A stretch of 64,000 bases of DNA from Lysinibacillus fusiformis. Lineage in GTDB: Bacteria > Bacillota > Bacilli > Bacillales_A > Planococcaceae. The notes under the pieces are model-generated. The model was not told the origin of the DNA, searched no databases, and worked only from the letters and a program-made list of their open reading frames with translations. Positions 1 through 8,490 of the stretch are shown here, one piece after another. The position numbers and the translations under genes were made by a program. Position 1 is the first letter of the stretch, and the number at the start of each line of letters is the position of its first letter. Location: the NCBI RefSeq assembly GCF_002845985.1, contig NZ_PDFK01000002.1:62001-126000 (forward strand), written 5' to 3'.

Positions 1-650
1 ATAGGTAATGCACTATTTAAACCAATTAAATGTTCAGCATATAACCCTTGCAGCACACCAACCGTCGCAGTAGAACTTTGCACCAATAATGTGAATACGG
101 TTCCTAAAAATATGCCTAAAATCGGTTGATTACTTAAATGAAGCGTTAATGATGCAAAGTCTGCCAATTGATGTAGTGCCTGCATACTTGCACTCATTAG
201 CTCTAGCCCTAAAAATAAACCACCAAAGCCAAAAAGAATCTGGCCAATATGTTGATACGTTGCTTTTTTCAAGAAAAACAAACAACCTGCACCGATTGCC
301 AACAAAGGGTAAAAATAGATACCAATATTAATGCCAATAATAAATGCTGTAATGGTTGTACCGATATTTGCCCCCATGATGACGCCAATGGCTTGACGCA
401 ATGTTAAAAAACCAGCACTCACTAAACCTACAGTTATGACTGTTGTTGCAGAACTTGACTGAATACAAATCGTTACAAATATACCCACTAAGACACCCAT
501 AATCGGGTTTGTAGTAAAGCGATTTAACCATTCACGTAATCGATCATCCGCTGATTTCTGAAGTCCATCACCCATAAATTTAATGGAAAATAAAAATACC
601 CCTAACCCACCTAAAAATTGAAAGAGTATGCTTTGCCAATCTATTGTCAA
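1..650 (-). CDS. Na/Pi-cotransporter family protein (3' part missing)
   Basis: My own reading of the minus strand from a TTG at 650, preceded by GGAG about nine bases upstream, gives an open frame that runs off the left edge, so only about 216 N-terminal residues are present. The protein is strongly hydrophobic and carries the QSSSATT signature near residue 60 and a second VQSSTAT copy near residue 200. These paired QSS motifs are typical of the NptA/PF02690 sodium-phosphate symporter family, whose two inverted repeats each contribute one. The likely role is sodium-coupled phosphate transport in the membrane. The C-terminal half, including any PhoU-like domain, lies outside the window. The family call is firm; the substrate is inferred. 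Confidence 0.85.
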   Translation of the reverse strand, partial: MTIDWQSILFQFLGGLGVFLFSIKFMGDGLQKSADDRLREWLNRFTTNPIMGVLVGIFVTICIQSSSATTVITVGLVSAGFLTLRQAIGVIMGANIGTTITAFIIGINIGIYFYPLLAIGAGCLFFLKKATYQHIGQILFGFGGLFLGLELMSASMQALHQLADFASLTLHLSNQPILGIFLGTVFTLLVQSSTATVGVLQGLYAEHLIGLNSALP

Positions 651-844
651 TTGTTTTCGCTCCAATTCCTACATCTCTACTACTCTATTTGTAATCATTA
701 AATGATTACCAACAAAAAGTAAAGAAATCCTTTAACTTCTTTACATAATGTTAACATTTTATCATCTAGTTCCTCTTCATTTATACTTCTTTCATATCCT
801 GTCCTCTTTGAACATGTTAAAATATCGATTGGAGGAGATATAGT

Positions 845-1363
845 ATGAAACACTCACAGCTTTTTATCGATAGTCTCATTCATCCTAAAAAACTAGCAGC
901 CTATCGTTTATTACCTATTGGAAAGGTTATTCAATATACTTTTCTACTCATTACCATTGTGTCCGTATTTTCTTTAGGTCGCTTTGCAGCAGGTATGTCT
1001 GTTGATACATTTGATATGGATAGTTTAACTGGTTTAACGGAATATATAGAAGGCATTAAATGGCTCTTATATCCATTCACCTTCCTCATGCTTTTTGTTG
1101 TGACAACCATGCTCATATTTGCACAAATTGCTCTCTATGCTTTAGCTGGTTTATTTATCTTAAAGGCAATGAAGCGTCGAGGTGAATATCGTCACATCTG
1201 GCGAACAGCTACCTTTGCCATCACTTGGGCAACTTTGCTATCAATGCTAGCAGACTATTTACCAATTAACAGTACCATTATCACTGTATTCTCTTTATTG
1301 TTAACCATTACTCTATTAATTGTGGCCTTTACAAAATATCCAAAACAACCAATTACAAAATAA
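845..1363 (+). CDS. DUF1189-type membrane protein, YqgB-like
   Basis: A 172-residue protein starting at ATG after GGAGGAG. It has a cytosolic N-terminus (MKHSQLFIDSLIHPKK), a first membrane segment near residues 28-48, two more near 75-125, and a pair near 135-165. The size, the opening motif and the position beside yqfZ and ispG match the DUF1189 family protein YqgB of B. subtilis. Function is unknown. It lies in the same direction as the yqfZ-like gene 52 bases downstream and may be co-transcribed. The family call rests on N-terminal pattern and synteny. Confidence 0.7.
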   Translation: MKHSQLFIDSLIHPKKLAAYRLLPIGKVIQYTFLLITIVSVFSLGRFAAGMSVDTFDMDSLTGLTEYIEGIKWLLYPFTFLMLFVVTTMLIFAQIALYALAGLFILKAMKRRGEYRHIWRTATFAITWATLLSMLADYLPINSTIITVFSLLLTITLLIVAFTKYPKQPITK

Positions 1364-1415
1364 TGTGCATGAATCCCCTCTCTTCTCAATATAGTGTAGA
1401 AAAGGAGGGGATTTT

Positions 1416-1760
1416 TTGCGCGCATTCATCTTAACAGCCATCATCATTGTGATCGCCTTTGTCGTCAAAGTAGATTTAACCGAAGGATCTATCCCACTGG
1501 CAGCTTTATCTACCAAAAATACAGAAAATAGTCTTTGTGAAAAACAGCGTGAGCCAAATTATATTACAGTACAAACGATTGAAGGTGACACTATCCATAG
1601 TTTATTTGCCCTACATCCTGCAAAAGTTCCTATGACCTTTCCAGAGCGCTTACAACTTTTTTACAACTTAAACCCACACTTACAATTACAAGCTCTCATT
1701 CCAGGTGAAAATATCAAGCTTCCACTGTCGTTTGAGCTTGAAAACAAATGTGGAAAATGA
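1416..1760 (+). CDS. yqfZ: YqfZ-like protein with LysM-type domain
   Basis: A 114-residue protein starting at TTG 1416, directly after AAGGAGGGG. It has an N-terminal hydrophobic segment (residues 2-17, signal or anchor), a linker, then a region around residues 45-105 that reads like a LysM module: YITVQTIEGDTIHSLFAL, then a stretch ending in NPHL and IPGENIKLP. LysM domains bind peptidoglycan, so a cell-wall location is likely. In B. subtilis yqfZ sits next to ispG, as here. The domain call is from pattern, and the synteny supports the name. Confidence 0.7.
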   Translation: MRAFILTAIIIVIAFVVKVDLTEGSIPLAALSTKNTENSLCEKQREPNYITVQTIEGDTIHSLFALHPAKVPMTFPERLQLFYNLNPHLQLQALIPGENIKLPLSFELENKCGK

Positions 1761-1856
1761 AAAGTTAGCGTTTCTTCCTTGTCCTTATTTTCCTACACTG
1801 CTAAAATAAATGACAGTGACGGCTGAAAATAGTGGCCCGAAAAGGAGAGAAAGTTA

Positions 1857-2972
1857 ATGAGTGAAATTTGTCACCGTTCAAATACGCGTCCCGTACGTGT
1901 CGGTAACTTAACAATTGGTGGTAGTAATGAATTATTCATTCAAAGTATGTGTACAACCAAAACACATGATGTAGAAGCAACAGTTGCGGAAATTCTTCGT
2001 CTTGAGGAAGCGGGCTGTCAGGTTGTTCGTGTTGCTGTACCAGATGAGCGTGCAGCGGATGCGATTGCCGAAATTAAAAAACGTATTCATATTCCATTAG
2101 TAGCTGATATTCATTTTGACTATAGATTAGCATTAAAAGCCATTGAAAATGGTATTGATAAAGTACGTATTAACCCAGGTAATATTGGCCGTAAAGAAAA
2201 AGTGGAAGCTGTTGTTAATGCTGCCAAAGCGAAAGGTATCCCCATTCGTATTGGTGTTAATGCCGGCTCATTAGAGCGTCATATTTTAGAAAAATACGGC
2301 TATCCTACAGCTGATGGTATGGTTGAATCAGCTCTACACCATATTAAAATTTTGGAAGACTTGGACTTCCACGATATTATCGTGTCAATGAAGGCATCTG
2401 ATGTTAATCTTGCTATTGAAGCTTATGAAAAGGCGGCGAAAGCCTTTAATTACCCGCTTCATTTAGGGATTACAGAATCAGGGACACTGTTTGCTGGTAC
2501 AGTAAAATCAGCAGCTGGTCTTGGAGCCATCCTTTCAAAAGGCATTGGGAACACATTGCGTATCTCCCTTTCAGCTGACCCTGTAGAAGAAATAAAAGTA
2601 GCAAGAGAATTATTAAAATCATTTGGTCTAGCCTCTAATATGGCCACACTTATTTCTTGTCCTACATGTGGGCGCATTGAAATTGATTTAATTTCGATCG
2701 CAAATGAAGTGGAAGAATATATTTCAAAATTAAAGGTTCCTTTAAAAGTAGCTGTGTTGGGCTGTGCCGTAAACGGTCCAGGTGAAGCACGAGAAGCGGA
2801 TATCGGAATTGCTGGTGCTCGTGGTGAAGGCTTACTTTTCATGAAGGGAAAAACAGTTCGTAAAGTACCTGAAGAAACGATGGTGGAAGAACTGAAAAAA
2901 GAAATTGATAAATTAGCAGCAGAAATGGAAGAAAAGCAAGCAGCAGAAGCAGCACAAAAAGCGAATGCTTAA
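1857..2972 (+). CDS. ispG: 4-hydroxy-3-methylbut-2-en-1-yl diphosphate synthase
   Basis: A 371-residue enzyme of the MEP isoprenoid pathway that converts methylerythritol cyclodiphosphate to HMBPP using a 4Fe-4S cluster. The N-terminal TIM barrel holds VADIHFDYR (about 83-90) and [10 protein letters not shown] (102-111). The C-terminal cluster domain has Cys268 and Cys271 in SCPTCGR, Cys303 in GCAVNGPGE, and Glu310, the usual ligands. The C-terminus ends in an alanine/glutamate-rich tail. The start ATG follows GGAGAGAAAGTTA. The next pathway enzyme, IspH, is also in this window at 40875, so both iron-sulphur steps are encoded but in separate transcription units. Confidence 0.97.
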   Translation: MSEICHRSNTRPVRVGNLTIGGSNELFIQSMCTTKTHDVEATVAEILRLEEAGCQVVRVAVPDERAADAIAEIKKRIHIPLVADIHFDYRLALKAIENGIDKVRINPGNIGRKEKVEAVVNAAKAKGIPIRIGVNAGSLERHILEKYGYPTADGMVESALHHIKILEDLDFHDIIVSMKASDVNLAIEAYEKAAKAFNYPLHLGITESGTLFAGTVKSAAGLGAILSKGIGNTLRISLSADPVEEIKVARELLKSFGLASNMATLISCPTCGRIEIDLISIANEVEEYISKLKVPLKVAVLGCAVNGPGEAREADIGIAGARGEGLLFMKGKTVRKVPEETMVEELKKEIDKLAAEMEEKQAAEAAQKANA

Positions 2973-2984
2973 GGAGGTGCTAGC

Positions 2985-3557
2985 ATGAAAAAGCCTCGTT
3001 TTGGTATTGATATCGATGGGACTGTGACATGTCCAAGTACACTCATTCCACATATTAATAAGCAATACAATGTAAATATTACACTTGATGATGTTTGTGA
3101 ATATGATTTTTTATCCGCCTTTCCACACCCTGTTGACCGCAGTGCATTTAATACATGGTTTAAGGAAAATGAGCCTTATATGTATGAAGTCTCTGAAGTG
3201 GCAAAAGATGCAAAAAATATTCTAACCGCTTGGAAAAATAATTTCGAGCTGTATTATATTTCTGCACGAGGTGAAAATGTAGCAAACATCACTGTCAATT
3301 GGTTTAAAACGCAAGCTATACCATACGATCATATCGAACTTCTAGGTAGCCACGATAAACTAGCTGCCGCGAAAAAGCATCATGTAGAAGCTTTCTTTGA
3401 GGATAAGCACGATAATGCGGTAATGCTGGCGGAGGAACTAAAAATCCCTGTTGTGTTATTTGACACACCATATAACCGCCTCACTGTTCCTGATAATGTT
3501 ATACGAGTATATAATTGGCAGGAAGCCAATCAGTTTATTACAGATTATTTCAAATAA
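2985..3557 (+). CDS. yqfW: HAD-family 5'(3')-deoxyribonucleotidase-like protein, YqfW-like
   Basis: A 190-residue HAD-superfamily hydrolase beginning 12 bases after ispG, with an AAGGAGG site overlapping the end of that gene, so the two are probably co-transcribed. HAD motif I is GIDIDGTVT (about residues 7-15, with the nucleophile and acid aspartates), motif II is YYISARG (about 88-94), the lysine motif is near 122-131, and motif IV is FFEDKHDNA (about 136-144). This arrangement matches the NT5C/YqfW-type putative nucleotidases. The actual substrate is not shown by the sequence. Synteny with B. subtilis yqfW supports the name. Confidence 0.8.
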   Translation: MKKPRFGIDIDGTVTCPSTLIPHINKQYNVNITLDDVCEYDFLSAFPHPVDRSAFNTWFKENEPYMYEVSEVAKDAKNILTAWKNNFELYYISARGENVANITVNWFKTQAIPYDHIELLGSHDKLAAAKKHHVEAFFEDKHDNAVMLAEELKIPVVLFDTPYNRLTVPDNVIRVYNWQEANQFITDYFK

Positions 3558-3560
3558 AGC

Positions 3561-3597
3561 AGAGTCGTGTTCAAACTTGGACACGACTCTTTTGTTT
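3561..3597 (+). terminator. Terminator of ispG-yqfW
   Basis: Perfect 10-bp stem AGAGTCGTGT / ACACGACTCT followed by TTTTGTTT, directly after the yqfW stop codon. Confidence 0.9.
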
Positions 3598-3692
3598 AAC
3601 TTGTCTACTAAATCGAGTGTTACCGTTTTTTCAATTTTTCAGAGCATGCTCAAAAAATTCGGACATCATTATCAAGGCGGCATTGATGATTG

Positions 3693-3821
3693 CTATACCT
3701 CAAGAATTCCTCGTAGCCAACGATCCACAAAGTTTTCAAAGGTAATACCATAATTATCATAAACAGCATGATAGACAAAATAAGTTCCTAATCGATCAAG
3801 CATTTCATCATTAATTTTCAT
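3693..3821 (-). CDS. Small hypothetical protein, 42 residues
   Basis: A short minus-strand frame with ATG at 3821 and a good ribosome site (AAAGGGAGCGG about five bases upstream), ending in TAG at 3693. The peptide begins MKINDEMLDRLGTYFVYHAV and continues through a GITFENFVDRWL stretch. It is mildly amphipathic, with no signal peptide or membrane segment. I do not recognise a family. It lies in an otherwise empty 450-bp gap between yqfW and a lipoprotein gene. The ribosome site and non-random composition favour a real gene, but its shortness leaves doubt. Confidence 0.55.
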   Translation of the reverse strand: MKINDEMLDRLGTYFVYHAVYDNYGITFENFVDRWLRGILEV

Positions 3822-4009
3822 CCAAACCGCTCCCTTTCTCTCATCATTTTACTAAATCTTCAGACTTATATACTTTCCAAATGCCGAACAATCAAGTGGA
3901 GATCGCATCGTTGCAAAACCGTCACAAACTGCCGCCTTCATGCCCTTTCTTCGTATTTTTCTTTTCGTTAAGATAGTAATAACAACTTACTAGACTGGAG
4001 GGACTACTT

Positions 4010-4504
4010 GTGAAATGGATGACGAAGGTAGCTTGTATAACATGCATCTGTGCTTTACTAACAGGCTGTGGTGATCGATTAGCAGAAATTAGAGATGCTG
4101 CTTCAGGCATCAATTCAGCGGCCAATTCCGCAGCTAGTGCAGTTAGTCGAGATGTCCATGCCATGCGCGCTATAGACATTAACTATCAAGATACATCTTT
4201 TACAGTTAATGACCTATTTAAAACTATTTTACGTGACATCCGCTGGGATTATGACCTTGAAAAAAATGAGCTACATGTGAGAGGCACTTGGCAGCCCCCA
4301 CTATTTTCTGACCAGCCCTGGGATGGAGATATGAAAGAAAAGCTAGCGGAAGCGGGCTTTGTCACGGTAACGTGTAAATTCATTGATGATAAAATCGATA
4401 GTAAGCACACAAACGTCATACTTACATATAATGAGGAAATTCTCTTACAAGAAAATGGTGAAGAAGCACTCCATCACCTATACGATACCTATTTACTTCC
4501 CTAA
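4010..4504 (+). CDS. Putative lipoprotein of unknown function
   Basis: A 164-residue protein starting at GTG 4010 after CTGGAGGG. Residues 1-20 form a lipoprotein signal with lipobox LLTGC, so the mature protein should be attached to the outer face of the membrane through Cys20. An alanine/serine-rich segment follows (about 25-48), then a soluble domain with a WDYDLEKNELHVRGTW stretch that looks beta-rich. No family is recognised. It stands alone between two terminators. Confidence 0.75.
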   Translation: MKWMTKVACITCICALLTGCGDRLAEIRDAASGINSAANSAASAVSRDVHAMRAIDINYQDTSFTVNDLFKTILRDIRWDYDLEKNELHVRGTWQPPLFSDQPWDGDMKEKLAEAGFVTVTCKFIDDKIDSKHTNVILTYNEEILLQENGEEALHHLYDTYLLP

Positions 4505-4510
4505 TCTTAG

Positions 4511-4553
4511 TAACGTTTCTACCAGTTAACAATGGCAGAAACGTTATTTTTTT
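4511..4553 (+). terminator. Terminator of the lipoprotein gene
   Basis: Stem TAACGTTTCT / AGAAACGTTA (10 bp, perfect) followed by a run of T, just after the stop codon at 4504. Confidence 0.9.
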
Positions 4554-4595
4554 ATTAAAAAAATCTTACAATTTTGAAATATTGACGCCTATCAT

Positions 4596-4644
4596 TTGAA
4601 TATATTTAGACCATCACGTTATAATCAAAGTATCACGTGATGGT
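4596..4644 (+). promoter_or_regulatory. merR promoter with dyad operator
   Basis: A -35 TTGAAT at 4596-4601 and a perfect -10 TATAAT at 4620-4625 with an 18-bp spacer. The -10 box sits inside a 10-bp inverted repeat, ACCATCACGT (4610-4619) and ACGTGATGGT (4635-4644). The dyad spans the -10 and transcription start, the position expected of an operator for autoregulation by the MerR protein encoded downstream. The operator role is inferred from position. Confidence 0.7.
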
Positions 4645-4658
4645 TTGGAGGTGTTTGC

Positions 4659-5063
4659 ATTGGGACAGAGAAATTAAAAATTGGCGAACTTGCAGAAAAA
4701 ACAGGCATTACTAAACGAACAATCGATTATTATACCAATATTGGTTTGTTGGATGCAGAACGTTCTGCAACAAATTATCGCTTCTATGATCCAATAATGA
4801 TTGAACGACTTCAATTTATTGAACAACGCAAACAACAGGGGCTCTCACTCGTAGCAATCCAACATGAATTGAACATCACACCCTATGAAGAAATCGATGT
4901 ACAAATGCTTCGTTTAAAAATGCAAGATTTAGAGCATGATGTAGCTTCATTGCTAGAGCAAATGAACAAACAAGATGATAAAAAAATTGAAACCATTAAG
5001 AAAAACGTTTCACCCGAAAGTATTGCATTAATGCAATCCTTACTATTACTTATTCATAATTAG
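4659..5063 (+). CDS. MerR-family transcriptional regulator
   Basis: A protein of about 134 residues with a MerR winged HTH: LKIGELAEKTGITKRTIDYY near the N-terminus, then NIGLLDAER and a wing reaching RFYDP, then a dimerisation helix (about 80-115). No cysteine metal-site pair follows, so it is not a CueR or ZntR type. The frame extends upstream to an in-frame ATT at 4659, six bases after GGAGGT. No ATG, GTG or TTG is available before the HTH; the TTG at 4660 is one base out of frame. Either ATT is the start or one base has been lost. A shorter start at TTG 4746 would cut off the HTH. It is followed closely by the CNNM transporter gene, a pairing also seen in B. subtilis (yhdQ-yhdP). Confidence 0.75.
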   Translation: MGTEKLKIGELAEKTGITKRTIDYYTNIGLLDAERSATNYRFYDPIMIERLQFIEQRKQQGLSLVAIQHELNITPYEEIDVQMLRLKMQDLEHDVASLLEQMNKQDDKKIETIKKNVSPESIALMQSLLLLIHN

Positions 5064-5070
5064 GAGGTGA

Positions 5071-5090
5071 CGTTCTGTTTTTACAGAACG
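5071..5090 (+). promoter_or_regulatory. Hairpin between ribosome site and start codon of the CNNM gene
   Basis: CGTTCTGT (5071-5078) and ACAGAACG (5083-5090) form a perfect 8-bp stem with a TTTT loop. It sits exactly between the strong Shine-Dalgarno GGAGG (5063-5067) and the TTG start at 5096. Folding would shorten the effective spacing from 28 to about eight bases. An in-frame CTG at 5075, seven bases from the same ribosome site, is an alternative start lying inside the stem. Confidence 0.55.
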
Positions 5091-5095
5091 ACTAT

Positions 5096-6433
5096 TTGGA
5101 GACCATTATAAACCTATCGATTTTTACCATTTTATTAGCTTTAACAGGCTTTTTCGTAGCAACAGAATTTGCCATTGTCAAGGTGCGCTCCTCAAGACTC
5201 GATCAGCTGGTTGCAGAGGGCAATAAAAAAGCAATTGCTGCTAAGCATGTTGTCCATCATTTAGATGAATACTTATCTGCCTGCCAATTAGGTATTACAG
5301 TAACCGCACTTGGTATCGGGATGGTTGGTGAAAAAACCTTTGAATTTATGCTTCACCCACTTTTTGAAATGGTCGGCATTTCTGATAAATATATGACGAT
5401 CTTTACAATTGGTACAGCCTTCGCTATCGCAACGTTTTTACATGTAGTAGTTGGCGAACTAGCTCCAAAAACGGCAGCTATTCAAAAGGCTGAAGCTATT
5501 ACACTTCTTTTCGCAAAGCCAATTATGTTTTTCTACAAAATCATGTACCCATTTATTTGGTTTTTGAACGGTTCTGCACGTGTTTTAATTGGACTATTCG
5601 GCATGAAGCCCGCTAGTGAACATGAGCTTTCTCATACAGAGGAAGAATTGCGATTATTAATGTCTGAAAGCTTTAAAAGTGGTGAAATCAATAAATCTGA
5701 GCTTAAATATGTGAACAATGTCTTTGAATTTGATGAACGTATTGCTCGTGAAATTATGGTTCCCCGAACAGAAATAGTTGGTATTGAACAAAATGAATCG
5801 TTTACCCATATCATTCATACCATTGCCGAGGAAAAATATACGCGCTACCCTGTATACGATGGTGACCGCGATAATATTCTAGGCTTTATCAATGCCAAGG
5901 AGCTATTTACGCATGGGTTACTTGAACAACTTACAGACGACACATTAGTTTTAGAGGATTTCATTAATCCTGTCATTCGTGTTATTGAAACAATTCCTAT
6001 TCAGGAATTACTTGTACGCATGCAAAAAGAACGAATCCATATGGCCATTTTAATGGACGAATATGGTGGTACATCTGGACTAGTAACTGTTGAAGACATT
6101 TTAGAAGAAATTGTTGGTGAAATTCGGGATGAATTTGACGGTGATGAAATTGCTGATATTCGAAAAATCACAGATCATCACTATATTTTAAATGCCAAAA
6201 TGCTTGTGGAAGATGTTGAAAATCTATTAAACATTACGCTGGATGCAGAGGAAGTAGAAACATTAGGTGGTTGGTTCTTAACAGTGAATAATGGCATTAA
6301 AGCTTCAAGAAATATTGAATTAGACACCTATCTCTTTAGCATCTATGAGCAACAAGGGCATCAAATTCATTATATTGAGGTTCGACCTCTACGAAAAAGT
6401 GCACCAGTTATCACAGAAGTACAATCAACATAA
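5096..6433 (+). CDS. CNNM/CBS-domain membrane protein, MpfA/YhdP-like putative magnesium exporter
   Basis: A 445-residue protein of the hemolysin-C/CNNM family. An N-terminal DUF21 domain with about four membrane segments (residues 5-175) carries the signatures [19 protein letters not shown] and [14 protein letters not shown] pair follows (about 210-340, with IMVPRTEI and [19 protein letters not shown]), then a C-terminal CorC/HlyC domain (about 355-435). Relatives YhdP of B. subtilis and MpfA of Staphylococcus aureus protect against excess magnesium, so divalent cation export is likely. The start is TTG 5096 or CTG 5075 (see the hairpin entry); the latter would add seven residues. It is preceded closely by the merR gene, which probably controls it. 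Confidence 0.88.
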   Translation: METIINLSIFTILLALTGFFVATEFAIVKVRSSRLDQLVAEGNKKAIAAKHVVHHLDEYLSACQLGITVTALGIGMVGEKTFEFMLHPLFEMVGISDKYMTIFTIGTAFAIATFLHVVVGELAPKTAAIQKAEAITLLFAKPIMFFYKIMYPFIWFLNGSARVLIGLFGMKPASEHELSHTEEELRLLMSESFKSGEINKSELKYVNNVFEFDERIAREIMVPRTEIVGIEQNESFTHIIHTIAEEKYTRYPVYDGDRDNILGFINAKELFTHGLLEQLTDDTLVLEDFINPVIRVIETIPIQELLVRMQKERIHMAILMDEYGGTSGLVTVEDILEEIVGEIRDEFDGDEIADIRKITDHHYILNAKMLVEDVENLLNITLDAEEVETLGGWFLTVNNGIKASRNIELDTYLFSIYEQQGHQIHYIEVRPLRKSAPVITEVQST

Positions 6434-6512
6434 CAGAATGAAACTGGTATTTATTATTCCATTATTAGCCATTCCACTATATAATGGATAACGTAATAAG
6501 ATTCTAGTTTCA
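6434..6512. repeat. Long imperfect inverted repeat
   Basis: GAAACT near 6439 pairs with AGTTTC near 6506. Between them an imperfect stem continues through TCCATTAT (about 6459) and ATAATGGA (about 6480). The structure of roughly 75 bp fills most of the gap between the CNNM gene and the next gene. There is no U-tract. It may be a degraded miniature element or an attenuator. Confidence 0.45.
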
Positions 6513-6525
6513 GGGGGCAATACAC

Positions 6526-6930
6526 ATGACATTGTTTAAGCTATATCATTCAGATGGTATTCACATTATTACCGACGTAAAAAAACACAAAACAAATATT
6601 GAATTAAAAACGGTTACAGGAGAAATTTTATATATTATCGTTGTAACAGACGAAAATTACACAGTCTATGACGATCGTTTTGCAGGAGCTTCTAAGCAAT
6701 TAAATTCTGTGGAAGCCTTCGATATTGATGGTAGTTTCCGCAGTTTAGATTTCGATAATATGCGTGCCTTATTTAAGGAGGCTTTTACAAACCTATTACA
6801 TGAGATTGCCTTATGTGTCAAAAATAAAGAAGAACTGGTGGATATTGATACGCTCCGCCATAAAGTAAGTGCACAGATTAAAGGCATCCATTTCCGTGTA
6901 ATCTCTGATACGAAAAAATATGAGATTTAA
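6526..6930 (+). CDS. Hypothetical protein
   Basis: A 134-residue soluble protein starting at ATG after CAGGGGG. The N-terminal half alternates hydrophobic and polar residues (LYHSDGIHIITDV, GEILYIIVVTDENYTVYDD), suggesting beta strands; the C-terminal half is helical (about 75-125). There is no signal peptide or membrane segment, and no family is recognised. It is a separate unit with its own terminator. Confidence 0.75.
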   Translation: MTLFKLYHSDGIHIITDVKKHKTNIELKTVTGEILYIIVVTDENYTVYDDRFAGASKQLNSVEAFDIDGSFRSLDFDNMRALFKEAFTNLLHEIALCVKNKEELVDIDTLRHKVSAQIKGIHFRVISDTKKYEI

Positions 6931-6937
6931 TCATCCA

Positions 6938-6975
6938 ACAGACTGTTCCATTATGGGCAGTCTGTTTCATTTTTA
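6938..6975 (+). terminator. Terminator of the gene ending at 6930
   Basis: Stem ACAGACTG (6938-6945) / CAGTCTGT (6958-6965) followed by a T-rich tail. Confidence 0.85.
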
Positions 6976-7055
6976 ATTCCACTATCGAAAGAAAAACACG
7001 TATCTTTACTTTCATGTATAATGGAACATAACAATCTGAAAAAAGGGGTGTTAGG

Positions 7056-7505
7056 ATGAATCGTGAACAATTAATCACACTCATTTCAGAAAAACTGAAA
7101 TTAATCCGTACAGAAAAAGCTTTTACACAGGATCAAATGAGTGATTTATTAGGACTATCTAAGAAAACACTTGTACAAATTGAAAAAGGCCGTATCCTAG
7201 CTGGTTGGACAACTACTGTTGCCATTTGCACTTTGTGTCGTGACAGCTCGATTTTACAGCATGAGCTTGGCGGTGATCCATTGGAGGTAGTAGATTTAAT
7301 CGCGAATAATGGAACATTGCAGCCAAAGGAAAAAACAATGGGTGGATACATATGGTGGAAAAATATTCATGAGCACGATGGTTATAAACTACAGCAAAAC
7401 GTTATCAGTCAGCATTTCCGCATTTTAGACAATAATAACTTTCGCCTTATTTCAACATTTGATGAACAGATCGTTAAACAAGCTTGGGACGAATTAATGA
7501 TTTAA
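7056..7505 (+). CDS. XRE-family helix-turn-helix regulator
   Basis: A 149-residue protein starting at ATG after AAAGGGGTG. The N-terminal XRE HTH covers about residues 12-48: KLKLIRTEKAFTQDQMSDLL, then LSKKTLVQIEKGR. After it comes a region with a CTLC pair and, from about residue 90, a helical C-terminal domain with GGYIWWKNI. No partner gene or ligand domain is recognisable. Probably a DNA-binding regulator of unknown target. Confidence 0.8.
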   Translation: MNREQLITLISEKLKLIRTEKAFTQDQMSDLLGLSKKTLVQIEKGRILAGWTTTVAICTLCRDSSILQHELGGDPLEVVDLIANNGTLQPKEKTMGGYIWWKNIHEHDGYKLQQNVISQHFRILDNNNFRLISTFDEQIVKQAWDELMI

Positions 7506-7511
7506 TCTAAT

Positions 7512-7555
7512 AGGTTAACAGTATAAGTATTCTAACCTGCTTCTGCTGTTAACCT
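7512..7555. repeat. Inverted repeat in the gap before the phosphatase gene
   Basis: Perfect 10-bp arms AGGTTAACAG (7512-7521) and CTGTTAACCT (7546-7555). It lies seven bases after a stop codon but lacks a U-tract; a weak terminator or a protein-binding dyad. The remaining gap to 7755 holds only AT-rich sequence and the next ribosome site. Confidence 0.5.
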
Positions 7556-7755
7556 TCAGCCCCTCCCCTCTCGCAAAACCCCCACCCCTGACAAATGAAT
7601 AAGGAAATAAAATCTCCTTTCATATGATAAAGAAAAATAGTAGGAAGTGAATTATTTCTTCGACCATTCTATGTAAAAGCTGGAAAAGTCGAAATTTGTA
7701 GAAGAATTCTCTATACTGAATAGTAATGCTTTACTATTAGAAAGGATGCTCGAAA

Positions 7756-8490
7756 ATGAATCGAATACTAGCAATTAGTGATATACATGGAGAATTAGGG
7801 CTGTTAGAAGAATTACTTTTAAAAGCAAACTACGATCCACCGAATGACCAACTTTTTTTACTTGGTGATTACGTAGACAGAGGTCCCGCTTCTAGTGGTG
7901 TATTAAATTTGGTTAATGAATTACAAGCAAAGGGTGCACGTGTTTTGCTAGGTAACCACGAGGCAATCATGCTCAATGCCTGTCGTTCTGGCCTTGCTAA
8001 GCCATGGAACCATTGGGTCGGACTATGTGGTGGAGAGGCCACACTGGCAAGCTATGGCTACCAGTTGGAAGATTTTGAGGAAGCTATTGAAAACAATACA
8101 TTGCCTAGCTTTATTCAAACATTACCGAAGCTTGAAGAACATTTACAACTAATTGAAACATTTGAAATATATATTGAGTTAGAGGATGCTATTTTTGTCC
8201 ACGGGGGCGTTGTTCCTGGTGTCGCTATCGCAGACACTGACCCCATGCGTTTACTGTGGATTCGTGAGGAATTTCATGCAGGTTATAATGGGGATAAAAC
8301 GGTGATCTTTGGACATACCCCTACGTATAATCTTCACCAAAATCCAACGGACTATCGTGTCTATTTCGGAGAAAATAACATCATAGGCATTGATGGTGGC
8401 GCAGTTTTTGGCGGACAGCTACATGCATTAGAGTGGCCAAGTCGCCAAATTATTTCAGTAGCTAATAAAAAACCAACAAGTAACGAATAA
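7756..8490 (+). CDS. Metallophosphoesterase, PPP-type serine/threonine phosphatase or diadenosine tetraphosphatase family
   Basis: A 244-residue enzyme with the complete PPP metal-binding signature: ISDIHGE (about 7-13), GDYVDRG (about 37-43) and GNHEA (about 68-72), then histidines in FVHGG (about 149-153) and FGHTP (about 190-194). These coordinate two metal ions. Bacterial members include protein phosphatases PrpA/PrpE and ApaH-like Np4A hydrolases; the sequence alone does not separate them. The start ATG follows AAAGGATGC. The last codons form one arm of the terminator. Confidence 0.85.
   Translation: MNRILAISDIHGELGLLEELLLKANYDPPNDQLFLLGDYVDRGPASSGVLNLVNELQAKGARVLLGNHEAIMLNACRSGLAKPWNHWVGLCGGEATLASYGYQLEDFEEAIENNTLPSFIQTLPKLEEHLQLIETFEIYIELEDAIFVHGGVVPGVAIADTDPMRLLWIREEFHAGYNGDKTVIFGHTPTYNLHQNPTDYRVYFGENNIIGIDGGAVFGGQLHALEWPSRQIISVANKKPTSNE

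Noticed and set aside
328..531. A 67-residue minus-strand frame rich in Tyr, Asn and His
   Set aside because: Out of frame with the Na/Pi cotransporter, which is the convincing reading of the same strand.
2459..2842. A 127-residue antisense frame in ispG
   Set aside because: Shadow of a strongly conserved gene; no start signals.
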